A DNA stretch of 54,574 nt from Bryobacterales bacterium (GCA_028819255.1 JAPPMB010000018.1:1-54574); one strand, 5' to 3'. Shown: positions 18,701 to 26,386, counted from the stretch's first letter. The notes: generated by a model from the sequence alone, not told the origin. Program-made: numbers and translations.

Positions 18701-19543
18701 GTGCGTTTCGTGCGCCAACTGGGTCGCGAGTCGGTGCGCCAAAGTTCGCACTATGAGAAGGCCTTGCTCGAGTTTGAATCCATGCCCGCCCACGATACAT
18801 CAGCCCTCATGCCACAGGCGCTCTTGGGGAAGGCCTCGATACTTGAAAGCCTCGGTGATACCAAGAATGCCTTGCTTGCACTGGATGAACTCGCAAGTCG
18901 GTTCAATGGAGCAGGGGATCCCGCTATCATCGAAGCCGTTGCAACCGCCTTGTTCGAGAAGGAAGCGATTCTGTCGTTGTTGCGACGCTTCGACGAGGCG
19001 GCGACCGCGTTCAATTCAGTAGCTGCCCGGTGCAAGGGTCTGGACTCCCCTGCGATGGCGAAGCTGGTCGATACCGCGCTCCTGAATCGAGCACTGGTCG
19101 AAGGGGCTGCTGGAAACCCGGGCAGAGCAGTCGAGCCGGCGACCAAGGTGCTTGATCGCGATCCGCGACCTGACACCTGGAAGCGAGCGCGGGCGCTGTT
19201 CATGCGTGCCTTCTGGCGCCTTAAAGACACTGGCGAGCCCGATGCGAAGCGCGACATCGCCGAAGCCCTTGAGTTGTTGCCGGAGTGCGACACCGATCTC
19301 GGAAAAGGCATCGACTGGCTCATGCGGTTTGCGGTCGACCTTGGTTGTTCCGTCGTCCTGAACCTGGTCAAGCGGTCGACGGCCAATGATCTCCTCCTAC
19401 CCTTGGCCACTGCGCTTGAGCAGGAACTGGGCCGCGAGCCGAGAGTTGCGATTGAAGTGCTGGAAGTTGCGAATGACATTCGGCGCAACCTGCAGAAGCT
19501 TCGAGAGGACCAGAATGCCGATCGCAACCTCCCCCTGGCCTAG
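18701..19543 (+). CDS. Tetratricopeptide-repeat protein (possibly 5'-truncated)
   Basis: A 280-residue all-helical protein made of TPR-like units: ALLGKASILESLGDTKNALLALDELASRF, then LFEKEAILSLLRRFDEAATAFNSV, then ALLNRALVEGAAGNPGRAVEPATKVL. The spacing of the LG..x(8)..A....D signature repeats at about 40-50 residues. Such repeats form protein-protein interaction surfaces and commonly occur as the C-terminal half of larger sensor or effector proteins. GTG 18701 is the first usable start, no ribosome binding site is seen, and repeat-like sequence begins at once (HYEKALLEFESM). I suspect loss of an N-terminal effector or kinase domain, but the frame upstream closes at a TGA. It is cytosolic and flanked by mobile debris. 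Confidence 0.6.
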   Translation: MRFVRQLGRESVRQSSHYEKALLEFESMPAHDTSALMPQALLGKASILESLGDTKNALLALDELASRFNGAGDPAIIEAVATALFEKEAILSLLRRFDEAATAFNSVAARCKGLDSPAMAKLVDTALLNRALVEGAAGNPGRAVEPATKVLDRDPRPDTWKRARALFMRAFWRLKDTGEPDAKRDIAEALELLPECDTDLGKGIDWLMRFAVDLGCSVVLNLVKRSTANDLLLPLATALEQELGREPRVAIEVLEVANDIRRNLQKLREDQNADRNLPLA

Positions 19544-19549
19544 ACACTC

Positions 19550-20260
19550 TCTCCACTTCTGCGACAGGCCGCGAATCCCTTCCAGGACTGTGCGACGGGC
19601 CGGACCGTTCTTCTCCTTGTTCACGACTTCGCTGTCGCCAACCTTGGCTCGCGGACGGACAGCGCCGGCGCCGTCGCGCCGCTGGTGTCGACCGAAGTGG
19701 CGAGATCCACACCGGCGGGGAATGCGGCTTCCCGGGGCTCGATCGCCCTGTCTCATCGCAGGGCAGACCCCATCTTTTCGTGCCTGCTTCCTATCTGCGC
19801 CTGCAGCCCCGGCGCGTGGGGCATCGCGGCAGCTCGGCAACGCAGCCGATGCGATCCACGCGTTCCGGGTCGATCTCGTTCACCTTCCCGCCGGCCAACT
19901 CGAACATGTAAGTACGGGACCGTCATAATCGGCGTGCAGGACACCTTCTCGCTGGCTCTCCAGGTTCTGACCGAAATGCTCTGCCCCACAACCGCTTCAT
20001 TCGCTCCTTGCCGGAGTTCGTCCGGTCCCAGCAGGGTCCCGCCGCCCAGTGCCCCTGATCGCCCGGGGAACAACGCAAGCAGGACCGCGAGATCAACGCC
20101 CGCCCAGCGCTGGCTGCACGCCCGCATCAACGAGTTGCACCCCTGCCGGCCGGTCTTCCCGGCCGACGACCTGTACTGCTCTTGGCCCATCCGTCAACGG
20201 GTCCTTGACGTCGCAGCAGACTTCATGTTCGTCTGCAAGATCGCCTCGGACAGTCCACCC
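19550..20260 (+). pseudogene. Degenerate transposase remnant
   Basis: The frame near 20095-20255 contains RWLHARINELHPCRPVF, then DDLYCSWPIRQRVLDVAADF and MFVCKIASD. This pattern resembles the central region of non-classified (ISNCY-type) transposases, where a GDDLYxxQPI...DFIFTCKxxSH core follows a KxDCE..A..RWL stretch. Upstream sequence shows no continuous frame. No terminal repeats could be defined. The remnant ends just before the vapB operator. The family assignment is tentative; the protein-like stretch itself is clear. Confidence 0.4.
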
Positions 20261-20263
20261 TTG

Positions 20264-20278
20264 AACCGTGATACGGTT
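20264..20278. promoter_or_regulatory. Palindromic candidate operator of the vapBC locus
   Basis: AACCGT-GAT-ACGGTT, a perfect 6-bp inverted repeat, ends 6 nt before the vapB ATG. Ribbon-helix-helix antitoxins typically bind such short palindromes to autoregulate. No Shine-Dalgarno sequence fits between it and the start, so the leader is very short or absent. Confidence 0.5.
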
Positions 20279-20284
20279 TTCCAT

Positions 20285-20518
20285 ATGGAGACTACGCTGA
20301 AAATTGACGCCTCAGTCATGCAGCGACTCCGAGAAGAAGCCGCTCGGCGAGGAACCACGATGTCCCAGCTTGTGGAGGCTGGCCTGAGGCGGGTACTCGC
20401 CGATCACGCAACTTACGAAGCGCCATCAAGGGAGATTCCCCCTCTGCCGACATGGAACGGCGGGAAGGAACTGGTCGACATCTCGAACCGCGACTCGCCC
20501 TATCAGGTGATGGAATAG
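20285..20518 (+). CDS. Ribbon-helix-helix antitoxin, VapB-like
   Basis: A 77-residue antitoxin. Residues 1-42 (TTLKIDASVMQRLREEAARR, then GTTMSQLVEAGLRRVL) form a ribbon-helix-helix DNA-binding dimerisation domain. The C-terminal tail, rich in Pro and acidic residues (PPLPTWNGGKELVDISNRD), is the flexible toxin-wrapping segment typical of VapB antitoxins paired with PIN toxins. The start is the ATG just after the palindrome at 20264-20278. The stop is 7 nt before the vapC start, which fits one transcript. The partner toxin gene carries an amber codon, so the antitoxin is probably orphaned unless that stop is read through. Confidence 0.85.
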   Translation: METTLKIDASVMQRLREEAARRGTTMSQLVEAGLRRVLADHATYEAPSREIPPLPTWNGGKELVDISNRDSPYQVME

Positions 20519-20525
20519 GGGTAGG

Positions 20526-20978
20526 GTGCTGTTGTTCGATACGAACGTCCTTGTGTACGCTGCCAACAAGGATTCATCATTCCATGTCCCCTGCAGAGAG
20601 TCGCTTGGAGCGGTTCGCAGGGATCCTTCCCCGACGTTTCTTACCTAGGGGGTTTGCTACGAGTTCCTGAGAGTGACCACTCACCCTCGCGTACTTGAAT
20701 CACCATGGACTCCGAATGAGGTGCACCGCTATCTTGCCGACTTGCTGGCGTCATCCGGATTCGACCTGCTGATTGCAACTCCTCGCCACACAGCAGTCTT
20801 GGCGCAAACAATCTCCGAACCCCCTCAGCTTCGGGGTAACTTGATGCACGATCTTCACACGGCCGTGCTGCTGCGCGAGCACGACATTAGCCGAATATGT
20901 ACCCGCGACAGCGATTTTCGTCGTTTCCCGTTTCTGATGGTCATCGACCCAGTGCATCAGCCGCGAGGTAGCCGGTGA
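20526..20978 (+). pseudogene. PIN-domain toxin (VapC-like) interrupted by an amber codon
   Basis: From GTG 20526 the frame reads LLFDTNVLVYAANKDSSFH, the first PIN strand with its catalytic Asp. It continues to FLT and then TAG (20646-20648), and resumes in the same frame with GVCYEFLRVTTHPRVL through MHDLHTAVLLREHDISRICTRDSDFRRFP to 20978. Family members have Trp at the interrupted position (W-G-V-C-Y-E-F), so one G-to-A change (TGG to TAG) explains the stop. All acidic PIN residues are otherwise present. A GTG at 20673 could restart a 101-residue fragment lacking the first catalytic Asp. VapC toxins are site-specific RNases; this one should be inactive. Confidence 0.8.
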
Positions 20979-21531
20979 TCATTCCTCGGGCCCGCAAGAA
21001 GCGGATTGAGGTCGCACTCCTTCTCCGTGTGACCAACAAGGCGGCTGTGAGAGAAGCATCGGTCCGGCTCGGGCATCCCTCCACGCTGCTCCTCTGGCGG
21101 GCACGACCTCCGCTGGCTGCCGCCAGGGCGGTCGTTCTCCAGCAGACGGTAGACGCCGGGTCCGAAGTTGCGGACGTTCCTCCCCAAGAAGAGCCTCGAG
21201 ACCCACGCCGGCGACCGAATCCAGTGGAAACGCTCATCAACAAGAGGATGCTCTTGGTTGAGTCGAGAGCCGCGGACATCGATGTCGCGAAGTACCCCAG
21301 TTAGTGGAGGACCACCTGCCTGCGATTCGTAGAGGCCAACCACTTGCTCACTGTGTTCCGCAGGGCCAGGATCGTCGCCCGGATCTGCCACAGGATCGAA
21401 CCTGGCACGGCGGGAAACGCAGCAGCAGCCGCGTTGGCCCGACCGGGTCCGTCGCGAGCCTTCGCACCCGGTCGTAGTCAGGACGGCGCCCATCGCGGTC
21501 AGACGATGCGTCGACCGCGCCGGGCGCGACC
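20979..21531. other. Gene-poor stretch after vapBC
   Basis: Only short or compositionally odd frames occur. A leftward frame (20957-21493) has some protein-like composition ([21 protein letters not shown]) but matches nothing I recognise. It is possibly mobile-element debris. Confidence 0.4.
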
Positions 21532-22155
21532 TCAGCGCGCTTGCAGGAGTGCCGTTCCCGAACCTTGCTGCCGCGCTCGCAGACGGGCCAGTCCCTCGCT
21601 GAGCCGGACTGCTTCCGCAACCGGCTCGTAGACGCTGTCTTCGTCGAAAGGGTGAGCCGCGTACGGTGCGGCGATAAGGTTGAGGTGAATCGCTTCCTGA
21701 GCGGCCTGGAATAGCTCAAGGGCCGATTCAAGCCGCCCGAGCGCCATGAGTTGCTGTCGGCTCAGAATTGCCCGAGCCATCTTCCGGTGCTCGGCGAACA
21801 CGCTCTCGAACTGGCCCTCGATGCGCTCGAAGTCGGCGGAAATCCTCGTGAGAGCCGCCACGTCCGGCGGTTCCATGCGGAATGCCCGCTGAAGCTCCCA
21901 GTCCAACTGGAACGCTTCGAGCGACAGGGGAAACAGGGTGTCCTGGAGAGCGTGGGTGACTCTTCTGAGCCTCACCTGCTGCGCCTCGTTGAGTTGGATC
22001 ACCTCTTGGAGCGCCGAACCATGCCCCTTACCAAGCGTCAAGCCACTGATGCCATCTCCGTAGTCGCCGTTGATAACACTGTCGGGTTCCTGGCCGGGCA
22101 AGAGTCCGCAGCAAAGCACCACAGAGAGAACGATGGAAATCCTGAAGAGAGTCAT
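21532..22155 (-). CDS. Secreted helical protein, Spy/CpxP-like
   Basis: A 207-residue protein with a clear signal peptide (FRISIVLSVVLCCGLLPGQ), so it is periplasmic or surface-bound. The mature part is predicted to be almost all alpha-helical. Two segments, LNEAQQVRLRRV and ILSRQQLMALGRLE, resemble the LTxxQ repeats of Spy/CpxP/ZraP-type periplasmic chaperones or stress sensors, and the overall length fits that group. The similarity is weak and the assignment is by pattern only. The start is ATG 22155. The gene is single and leftward. Regulation cannot be seen. Confidence 0.6.
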   Translation of the reverse strand: MTLFRISIVLSVVLCCGLLPGQEPDSVINGDYGDGISGLTLGKGHGSALQEVIQLNEAQQVRLRRVTHALQDTLFPLSLEAFQLDWELQRAFRMEPPDVAALTRISADFERIEGQFESVFAEHRKMARAILSRQQLMALGRLESALELFQAAQEAIHLNLIAAPYAAHPFDEDSVYEPVAEAVRLSEGLARLRARQQGSGTALLQAR

Positions 22156-22270
22156 GTCCTTATTACGTGGGACAAATGGGTGGAACGCAAGCGGACTGTC
22201 AGCTCGGATTTGTCAGTATTCCCGTTATCATTCGTTGGCCGGAATCAGTGAACACGTTCAGTCGGAACAC

Positions 22271-22495
22271 ATGATCACGATCTGCCGAAATCTGCATTGC
22301 ATCCCGGCGGGTCCGGTGGTGTGCATGGAGGAGCAGCCGGTGCCATTGGTGATGGACACGCGTGGGCCGGTCGCGGTGACGGCCCGCCACCGGTGTACGA
22401 AGGCCGACTGGGCGTGGCTGGTCGCAGCCGTCCTGGAGGGACGCTGCGCTGACTGCGAGAGTGTCACTTGGGTGCCGGACGATCCCAACACTTGA
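22271..22495 (+). CDS. Small Cys-rich hypothetical protein
   Basis: A 74-codon frame beginning ATG 22271. Cysteines are arranged as CRNLHC near the N terminus, one near residue 18 and one near 42, and CADC near the C terminus, which could build a zinc site. There is no homology that I recognise and only a weak ribosome binding site. It is convergent with the next leftward gene, separated by 7 nt. It may be real or chance. Confidence 0.3.
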   Translation: MITICRNLHCIPAGPVVCMEEQPVPLVMDTRGPVAVTARHRCTKADWAWLVAAVLEGRCADCESVTWVPDDPNT

Positions 22496-22502
22496 ATTCG
22501 GG

Positions 22503-22973
22503 CTAGGGGCGGTCCGCGCGGTAGACCGTTCGCATCCGCATTCCCCGGTACACGAAGTACGTGACGGGTGCCGTGACTCCCGCCGCAAGCGGCAGCATGA
22601 TGGACTTGGGAAAGTCGTAGAGCTTGTCCGGGATGACTCCGAACATGAGGATTGCCGTGAGACCCGAGGTGATCAGAGTCACCGCCATGCGCTTGCGGGG
22701 GGCCCGGAAGACCTTGACCTTGCGGATGGAGGACTTCGGAATGGATTGCAGCGACGAGACCTCGGCGCACAGCACCAAGGAGTCCTCGGAGACCGAGTCG
22801 AGAGTGCCCTTCACCAATCCCTCTCTCTGAGGGATCCACAACGTGTCGAGCGGGTGCCCTGAGACGCGGTCCCTGACTGCTAGGGCGCGAACACTCGCCC
22901 ACGAATGCCCGTGAGTCGTCTGTGCGGCGAGAGGGATGGCAATTGCGAGGGCGAGCAGCCGTCTGACAGCCAT
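22503..22973 (-). CDS. Small secreted/membrane protein of an acidobacterial type
   Basis: A 156-residue protein with an N-terminal signal sequence (RRLLALAIAIPLAAQT). Its small beta-rich domain has the pattern W..V..L.V.DRVSG, then GLVKGTLDSVSEDSLVL, then IPKSSIRKVKV, followed by a C-terminal hydrophobic pair of segments (ITSGLTAILMFGVI; IMLPLAAGVTAPVTYFVY). I have seen this plan repeatedly in uncharacterised Acidobacteriota proteins (W..L..L..G..V.V, then GTL..VS.DSL, then IPR..V..V); no function is known. It may be an Sm-like or OB-like barrel attached to the membrane. It supports the taxonomic guess. The start is ATG 22973. Confidence 0.65.
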   Translation of the reverse strand: MAVRRLLALAIAIPLAAQTTHGHSWASVRALAVRDRVSGHPLDTLWIPQREGLVKGTLDSVSEDSLVLCAEVSSLQSIPKSSIRKVKVFRAPRKRMAVTLITSGLTAILMFGVIPDKLYDFPKSIMLPLAAGVTAPVTYFVYRGMRMRTVYRADRP

Positions 22974-23180
22974 CGATGCCTATCGTATCCCGGCAGTCAC
23001 GGACTTCACGCCGTGGAGCGAGCATGTCGAGCCGGTGACGCATGTCGGATCCGGGCAGCCGCCGGCGTCGTCTTTCCAGCCACGACCGGAGGTCTTTCCT
23101 GCTGTGGGTGCAGTCACTGCGGCAAGTTCCGGATCAGGGTCACTGCGGCGGCGGGGACCGAGAACGGTGATGCTGGGAAG

Positions 23181-24401
23181 ATGAAACGGATTGCCATGCG
23201 GCTTGAGGGCCACAGTGAGGGTGATGCCCACGTGCCGCCGCCGAGAGCGCAGTCGCCAGAGGTGGAGGGGACCCACCACCACTGGATCGAGCGCCTCCAT
23301 GTCCGAGGATTCCGTTCGTTGGCCGACGTGAAGGTGAGGCCGGTCGCCGGCGCCAACGTGCTAATCGGTGCCAACGGCTCAGGGAAGTCCAGCTTCGTCC
23401 ACTTCTTCAACATGGTTGGATGGATGCAGGATTCGCGGCGGCTTGCGGAGTTCGTCGGCAGAGAGGGTGGAGCAGACGACCAACTGCACGGCGGGAGCGA
23501 CTCTACTCCGCAGATGGACGCTGAAATCACGATTCGCACGGACACCGGCCTGAACGACTACCGGTTCTCACTCGCGTATTCCCATCCCGATCAGCTGCTG
23601 TTCTCCGAAGAGGCGTTTCGCCACAGCCGTGACGGTCTCGACACCGAGGCGGAATGGAACTATTTGGGCGCTGGACACCGTGAGGCCCTGATCGTCAGGT
23701 CGGACCAGGGAATCCACGGAGGGCTGACCGCGAGTCGGCGGACTGCCCGCACGATGGCACATCTACTGCGTAATTGCGTAGCGTATCAGTTCCACAATAC
23801 GGATCCCGCGTCCAGCTTCAAGAAGACCTGGGACGCGGGCGATCGTGCCTACATGCGCTCGGACGGCGGCAATCTGGCTTCAATCCTGTACCGGTTGGAG
23901 CACGAGCACCTCGACCGATACGAACTCATCTGCCGTCACATTCGGCGTGTGCTGCCCGGGTTCGACCGCTTTCAGATCGAGGAACAGTACGGGAAGGTGG
24001 CCTTGCGTTGGCGGTCCCGCCTGCCGAACAAGACTTACGGCGCTCATCTCACTTCGGACGGCTCGCTGCGCTTCTTCGCTCTCGCAACCCTGCTGAATCT
24101 GCCCGGGGGATTGCTGCCCGGCGTGCTGGTGCTGGACGGACCCGAACTCGGCCTCCATCCGAAGGCCGTCGCTCTGGTCGGGGCCATGATCCGTGCGATG
24201 GCGGAGAGTCGGCTGGTCATCCTGGCAACGCAGTCGGCTCTGCTCTTGGATGCCTTCGAGCTCGATGAAGTCTTCGTGCTCGAAATGCGGGAAGGGCGCA
24301 CGCAACTCACGAGCCCCGATCCGGTGCAGCTTCAGACCTGGCTTGGTGAGTTCAGCGTCGGGGAATTGTGGCAGAAGAACCTGCTCGGCGGCCGGCCGTG
24401 A
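23181..24401 (+). CDS. AAA/OLD-like ATPase (first gene of an ATPase-DUF4276 module)
   Basis: A 406-residue ATPase of the SMC/OLD/AAA_21 type. It begins with LHVRGFRSLADVKV, then Walker A GANGSGKSS (63-71), a signature-like LTSDGSLRFFALATLL, Walker B VLVLDGPELGLHP (Asp319-Gly320), and the switch region ILATQSALLLDAFE. In this family the Walker B Asp is normally followed by the catalytic Glu (DEPE); here it is Gly, so hydrolysis may be impaired. The stop region overlaps the start of the DUF4276 gene (GTGA), so the two form an operon. OLD-like ATPase plus TOPRIM-like partner pairs are a recurring anti-phage plan (Gabija, PARIS and relatives). A defence role is inferred. The start is ATG 23181; ATG 23196 is also possible. 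Confidence 0.82.
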   Translation: MKRIAMRLEGHSEGDAHVPPPRAQSPEVEGTHHHWIERLHVRGFRSLADVKVRPVAGANVLIGANGSGKSSFVHFFNMVGWMQDSRRLAEFVGREGGADDQLHGGSDSTPQMDAEITIRTDTGLNDYRFSLAYSHPDQLLFSEEAFRHSRDGLDTEAEWNYLGAGHREALIVRSDQGIHGGLTASRRTARTMAHLLRNCVAYQFHNTDPASSFKKTWDAGDRAYMRSDGGNLASILYRLEHEHLDRYELICRHIRRVLPGFDRFQIEEQYGKVALRWRSRLPNKTYGAHLTSDGSLRFFALATLLNLPGGLLPGVLVLDGPELGLHPKAVALVGAMIRAMAESRLVILATQSALLLDAFELDEVFVLEMREGRTQLTSPDPVQLQTWLGEFSVGELWQKNLLGGRP

Positions 24402-24649
24402 ACCGGCTGGCCGTTGCCGTGGAAGGGGAGACCCCGCAGGAGTTCAACACCGAATCGACTAAGCCGCATCTGCGACGCAGCGACATGTATCCGACGCCGG
24501 TGCTGATTGGCGGGGTGTGAGGTCCTCTCGGAGGTGGTGGATACATCACCATCGACCGGCTCGCGAGGGGGATGCGGCACTTGAACGGGAGTCTCGACGC
24601 CGTGATTCCCCCGGTGGACTTCTACGGGTTCAGAGACAGGGCCGTGACC
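24398..24649 (+). pseudogene. DUF4276 (TOPRIM-like) gene, 5' part, with in-frame TGA
   Basis: Starts at GTG 24398, overlapping the ATPase stop. It reads NRLAVAVEGETPQEF, a typical DUF4276 start with the conserved VEGxTE-like acidic motif, then HLRRSDMYPTPVLIGGV, then TGA (24518-24520). The same frame goes on: GPLGGGGYITIDRLARGM, then DAVIPPVDFYGFRDRAVT. The VDFYGF acidic motif is conserved in the family. Arg is usual where the TGA lies, so CGA-to-TGA explains it. Similarity stops exactly where the terminal repeat of the Uma2 element begins (24650). The remainder of the gene lies at 25991-26373. The gene is inactive; it was the likely nuclease/TOPRIM partner of the ATPase. Confidence 0.85.
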
Positions 24650-24666
24650 GTTCGAGCGATCCGTGA
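24650..24666 (+). repeat. Terminal inverted repeat, Uma2-3' end, left copy
   Basis: GTTCGAGCGATCCGTGA. Identical to the reverse complement of 34774-34790. Confidence 0.85.
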
Positions 24667-24729
24667 TCGATTTCTACGGGGCCACGCAGTGAGCATCGAT
24701 TGCTAGGCGGCAGAGGTTCTTGACGAAGC

Positions 24730-24804
24730 GGATGCCGTGGGCACAGCATCCGACAGCGTGAGCCGGGCCGCGCACACTGTGCTTCCTCGCCTGCGTCGGC
24801 TCAC
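24730..24804 (-). other. Two conserved stem-loops in the 3' tail of the Uma2 element, left copy
   Basis: Stem 1: GGATGC (24730-24735) with GCATCC (24746-24751). Stem 2: GTGAGCCG (24758-24765) with CGGCTCAC (24797-24804), whose inner edge includes the Uma2 stop codon. Both stems recur at matching positions in the right copy (34691-34708 and 34638-34680) with partly different bases but kept pairing. They could act as a transcription terminator, an RNA signal, or recombination sites. Confidence 0.65.
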
Positions 24805-25730
24805 TTGCCGTCGATGGGCACATCCCTGGCTCCGGCCCCCGGCAGGTGCTCCAGCACCGCCCTCAGCCTGGCTATCTCGCGTTCCGCTCGAATCCGGCTC
24901 TGACGCTCCTCCTCGCGGGCATGTTCCGCTTGGATCCGACCCTGACGCTCCTCCTCGCGGCCACGTTCCGCTCGGATCCGGCCCTGACGCTCCTCCCTGC
25001 GGGCACGTTCCGACTCCTCACGGTCGCGTTCTGACTCCTCGTGGGTCCGCAGATCCTCCCCGGCAATCGGGTCGAAGAACCGCAACTCGCGAAATCCGCC
25101 ACCCGTGTCCTGCTCTCTCACCCGCAGTTCCAAGCCCAGCACCGCACTCCGGATTCGTTCCCGGCCCAGCCGTGGCAGCGCTTGCCACTGGTCCTCCCAC
25201 AGAACCTCGCCCACCAGCCGGTGTCCGCCCATCCCGGCCATCCGCCGGCTCACAGGCGAGTATCGGAAGTACTCCCGCACCCCCAGCTCCGCATAGGTCG
25301 TCCGCTTTTTCTTCGCATCCCTTTCTTGCGTCGAGTTCGAGACCACCTCCAGCACGAAGTCCGGCGCCCGGCCGCCCTCGTCCCGGATGCTGTACGAGCG
25401 CCGGGGGGAACCGTCCACACCCAGCACCACCATCACGTCCGGCGCCACCGACTCCCGGTCGCCGTCCTGCAGATAGTAGACGAGAAGATCGGTCGCCACG
25501 AATCCGCGGCCCCGGAAATGGATCGCCAGCGCAGTGCCGGCGTAGTGCATCGTGATCGCCTGCCAGCTGTTGTCCGCCATCGGCTTGCCGTCCGTGTCGG
25601 GAAGCTCCTCCTCGGGCCTCACCACGGCGATCGCCGGAGGCCTGGGGACGGGCGTCGCGACTGCCTCGGCCACGCCCTGCAGGATCACTCCCGGCGCCAA
25701 TCCCTGTAGCGGATCCGACTTTGCCGGCAC
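24801..25730 (-). CDS. Uma2-family (DUF820) putative endonuclease, left copy
   Basis: A 309-residue Uma2 protein. The N-terminal two thirds carry the PD-(D/E)XK-like fold: VAPDVMVVLG supplies the Asp, PDFVLEVVSNST supplies Glu, and the conserved RDAKKKRTTYAELGVREYF follows. The family is abundant in cyanobacteria and multicellular or symbiotic bacteria, and its cellular role is unresolved. After a short beta segment, the C-terminal 75 residues are a charged coiled coil built from 13-14-residue repeats (REERQGRIRAER type), encoded by about 42-bp tandem DNA repeats. The gene lies within the inverted-repeat element. Its paralogue at 33731 has the same plan but clearly diverged sequence, and both keep the putative active-site residues. 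Confidence 0.9.
   Translation of the reverse strand: MPAKSDPLQGLAPGVILQGVAEAVATPVPRPPAIAVVRPEEELPDTDGKPMADNSWQAITMHYAGTALAIHFRGRGFVATDLLVYYLQDGDRESVAPDVMVVLGVDGSPRRSYSIRDEGGRAPDFVLEVVSNSTQERDAKKKRTTYAELGVREYFRYSPVSRRMAGMGGHRLVGEVLWEDQWQALPRLGRERIRSAVLGLELRVREQDTGGGFRELRFFDPIAGEDLRTHEESERDREESERARREERQGRIRAERGREEERQGRIQAEHAREEERQSRIRAEREIARLRAVLEHLPGAGARDVPIDGK
24895..25020 (-). repeat. Tandem 42-bp coding repeats
   Basis: About three units of roughly 42 bp (CGCTCCTCCTCGCGGGCA-type blocks) encode the REE-ERQ-RIRAE coiled-coil repeats of Uma2. The matching region of the right copy has the same unit in a different number and order, so the array varies. Confidence 0.7.
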
Positions 25731-25973
25731 AAGGAGAGTCTAGCATCGGGGGCGGCGGATCCGGACCACTCCACGAGCGCGGCACAGGCTGGACTGTGGT
25801 TGCCCCGAGTGGGGCTGCGAGCGTGCGCCGCGCGGGGGCCGGCTGGCGCGAGGTGTGCCGCGGGTAGGCCCCGGGAAGGGCCTGTTTGCAATCGGCGGCC
25901 CCGACGGTACCGCTCCCGGCGTGCCTGTAGGCGATCCTGGAGCGAGCCGGACCCCACTGCAACGGCGAGGATT

Positions 25974-25990
25974 TCGCGGACCGGCCGAAC
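25974..25990 (+). repeat. Terminal inverted repeat, Uma2-5' end, left copy
   Basis: TCGCGGACCGGCCGAAC, the diverged complement of GTTCGAGCGGTCCGTGA found at 33501. Confidence 0.7.
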
Positions 25991-26373
25991 GGTTGTGCAA
26001 AGCAGGCGAGTTGCCGAACGACCTCGTACCGGAGATCCGCAACCGTACCGGCCAGTTCGACGAGGGATCAGTGGTGCTCTGCGTTCAGCTGCACGCAATC
26101 GAGAGACTCCTGTTCTGCAACGTGGGAGCGTTGGGGCGGACGCTCCCGGGTGCCCCGGTCGCCGAACACAGGTCGATTCGCTCCGAGTTGGGTCCGCCGA
26201 AGGGCATCACCAGCCATCCCGATACCGCACCGAACAGGCGAATCGAGACTCCGGTTCCGCGCTATCGGAAGGCGCTCCACGGCACCTTGCCGGCACTCGG
26301 GTTCGGGCCCGAAAAAACACGCGGCGAGTGCCCGCGATTTGATGCCCGGCTTGGACGGCCAGCATCACCTTGA
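25991..26373 (+). pseudogene. DUF4276 gene, 3' part
   Basis: Directly after the element the rightward frame resumes DUF4276 similarity. VVLCVQLHAIERLLFCNVGAL corresponds to the usual YVQLHEFEALLFSD segment. Then come SELGPPKGITSHPDTAPNRRI (usual pattern TPEDINDxxDTAPSKRI), PRYRKALHGTL, and the ending ECPRFDARLGRPASP. The frame is open to TGA 26373. Joined to 24398-24649 it rebuilds a near-complete DUF4276 protein of about 210 residues, the usual size, so little or nothing was deleted at the insertion. It has no start of its own and is not expected to be translated. Confidence 0.85.
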
Positions 26374-26386
26374 CAGGACACTGTCA
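26371..26386. terminator. Palindrome shared by two convergent genes
   Basis: TGACAG-GACA-CTGTCA, a perfect 6-bp stem. The left arm begins with the TGA of the DUF4276 tail, and the right arm ends with the complement of the TGA of the leftward DUF1501 gene. It is a compact candidate bidirectional stop signal without T-runs. Confidence 0.35.

Larger units (their letters stand above)
24650..25990 (-). mobile_element. Uma2 terminal-inverted-repeat element, left copy (inserted in DUF4276)
   Basis: A 1341-bp unit containing one gene (Uma2, leftward) and bounded by inverted repeats: GTTCGAGCGATCCGTGA at 24650-24666 and its imperfect complement TCGCGGACCGGCCGAAC at 25974-25990 (14 of 17 pair with the consensus). 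It aligns over its full length, including non-coding flanks, with 33501-34790 in the other orientation. It splits a DUF4276 gene into two halves, which proves it was inserted. The 3' tail from Uma2 stop to repeat is 151 nt and holds two hairpins. No transposase or recombinase frame is present. No clear target duplication is seen; bases beyond the repeat (ACC/GGT) continue the inverted symmetry. Confidence 0.85.

Noticed and set aside
24895..25020. Short regularly spaced repeats resembling a CRISPR array
   Set aside because: The 42-bp units are contiguous without spacers and encode the Uma2 coiled coil in frame.
25018..25962. Long leftward frame of 314 codons overlapping the left Uma2 gene
   Set aside because: It is an out-of-phase shadow of Uma2 and its leader caused by high GC; its counterpart at 33514-34467 is the equivalent shadow of the right copy.
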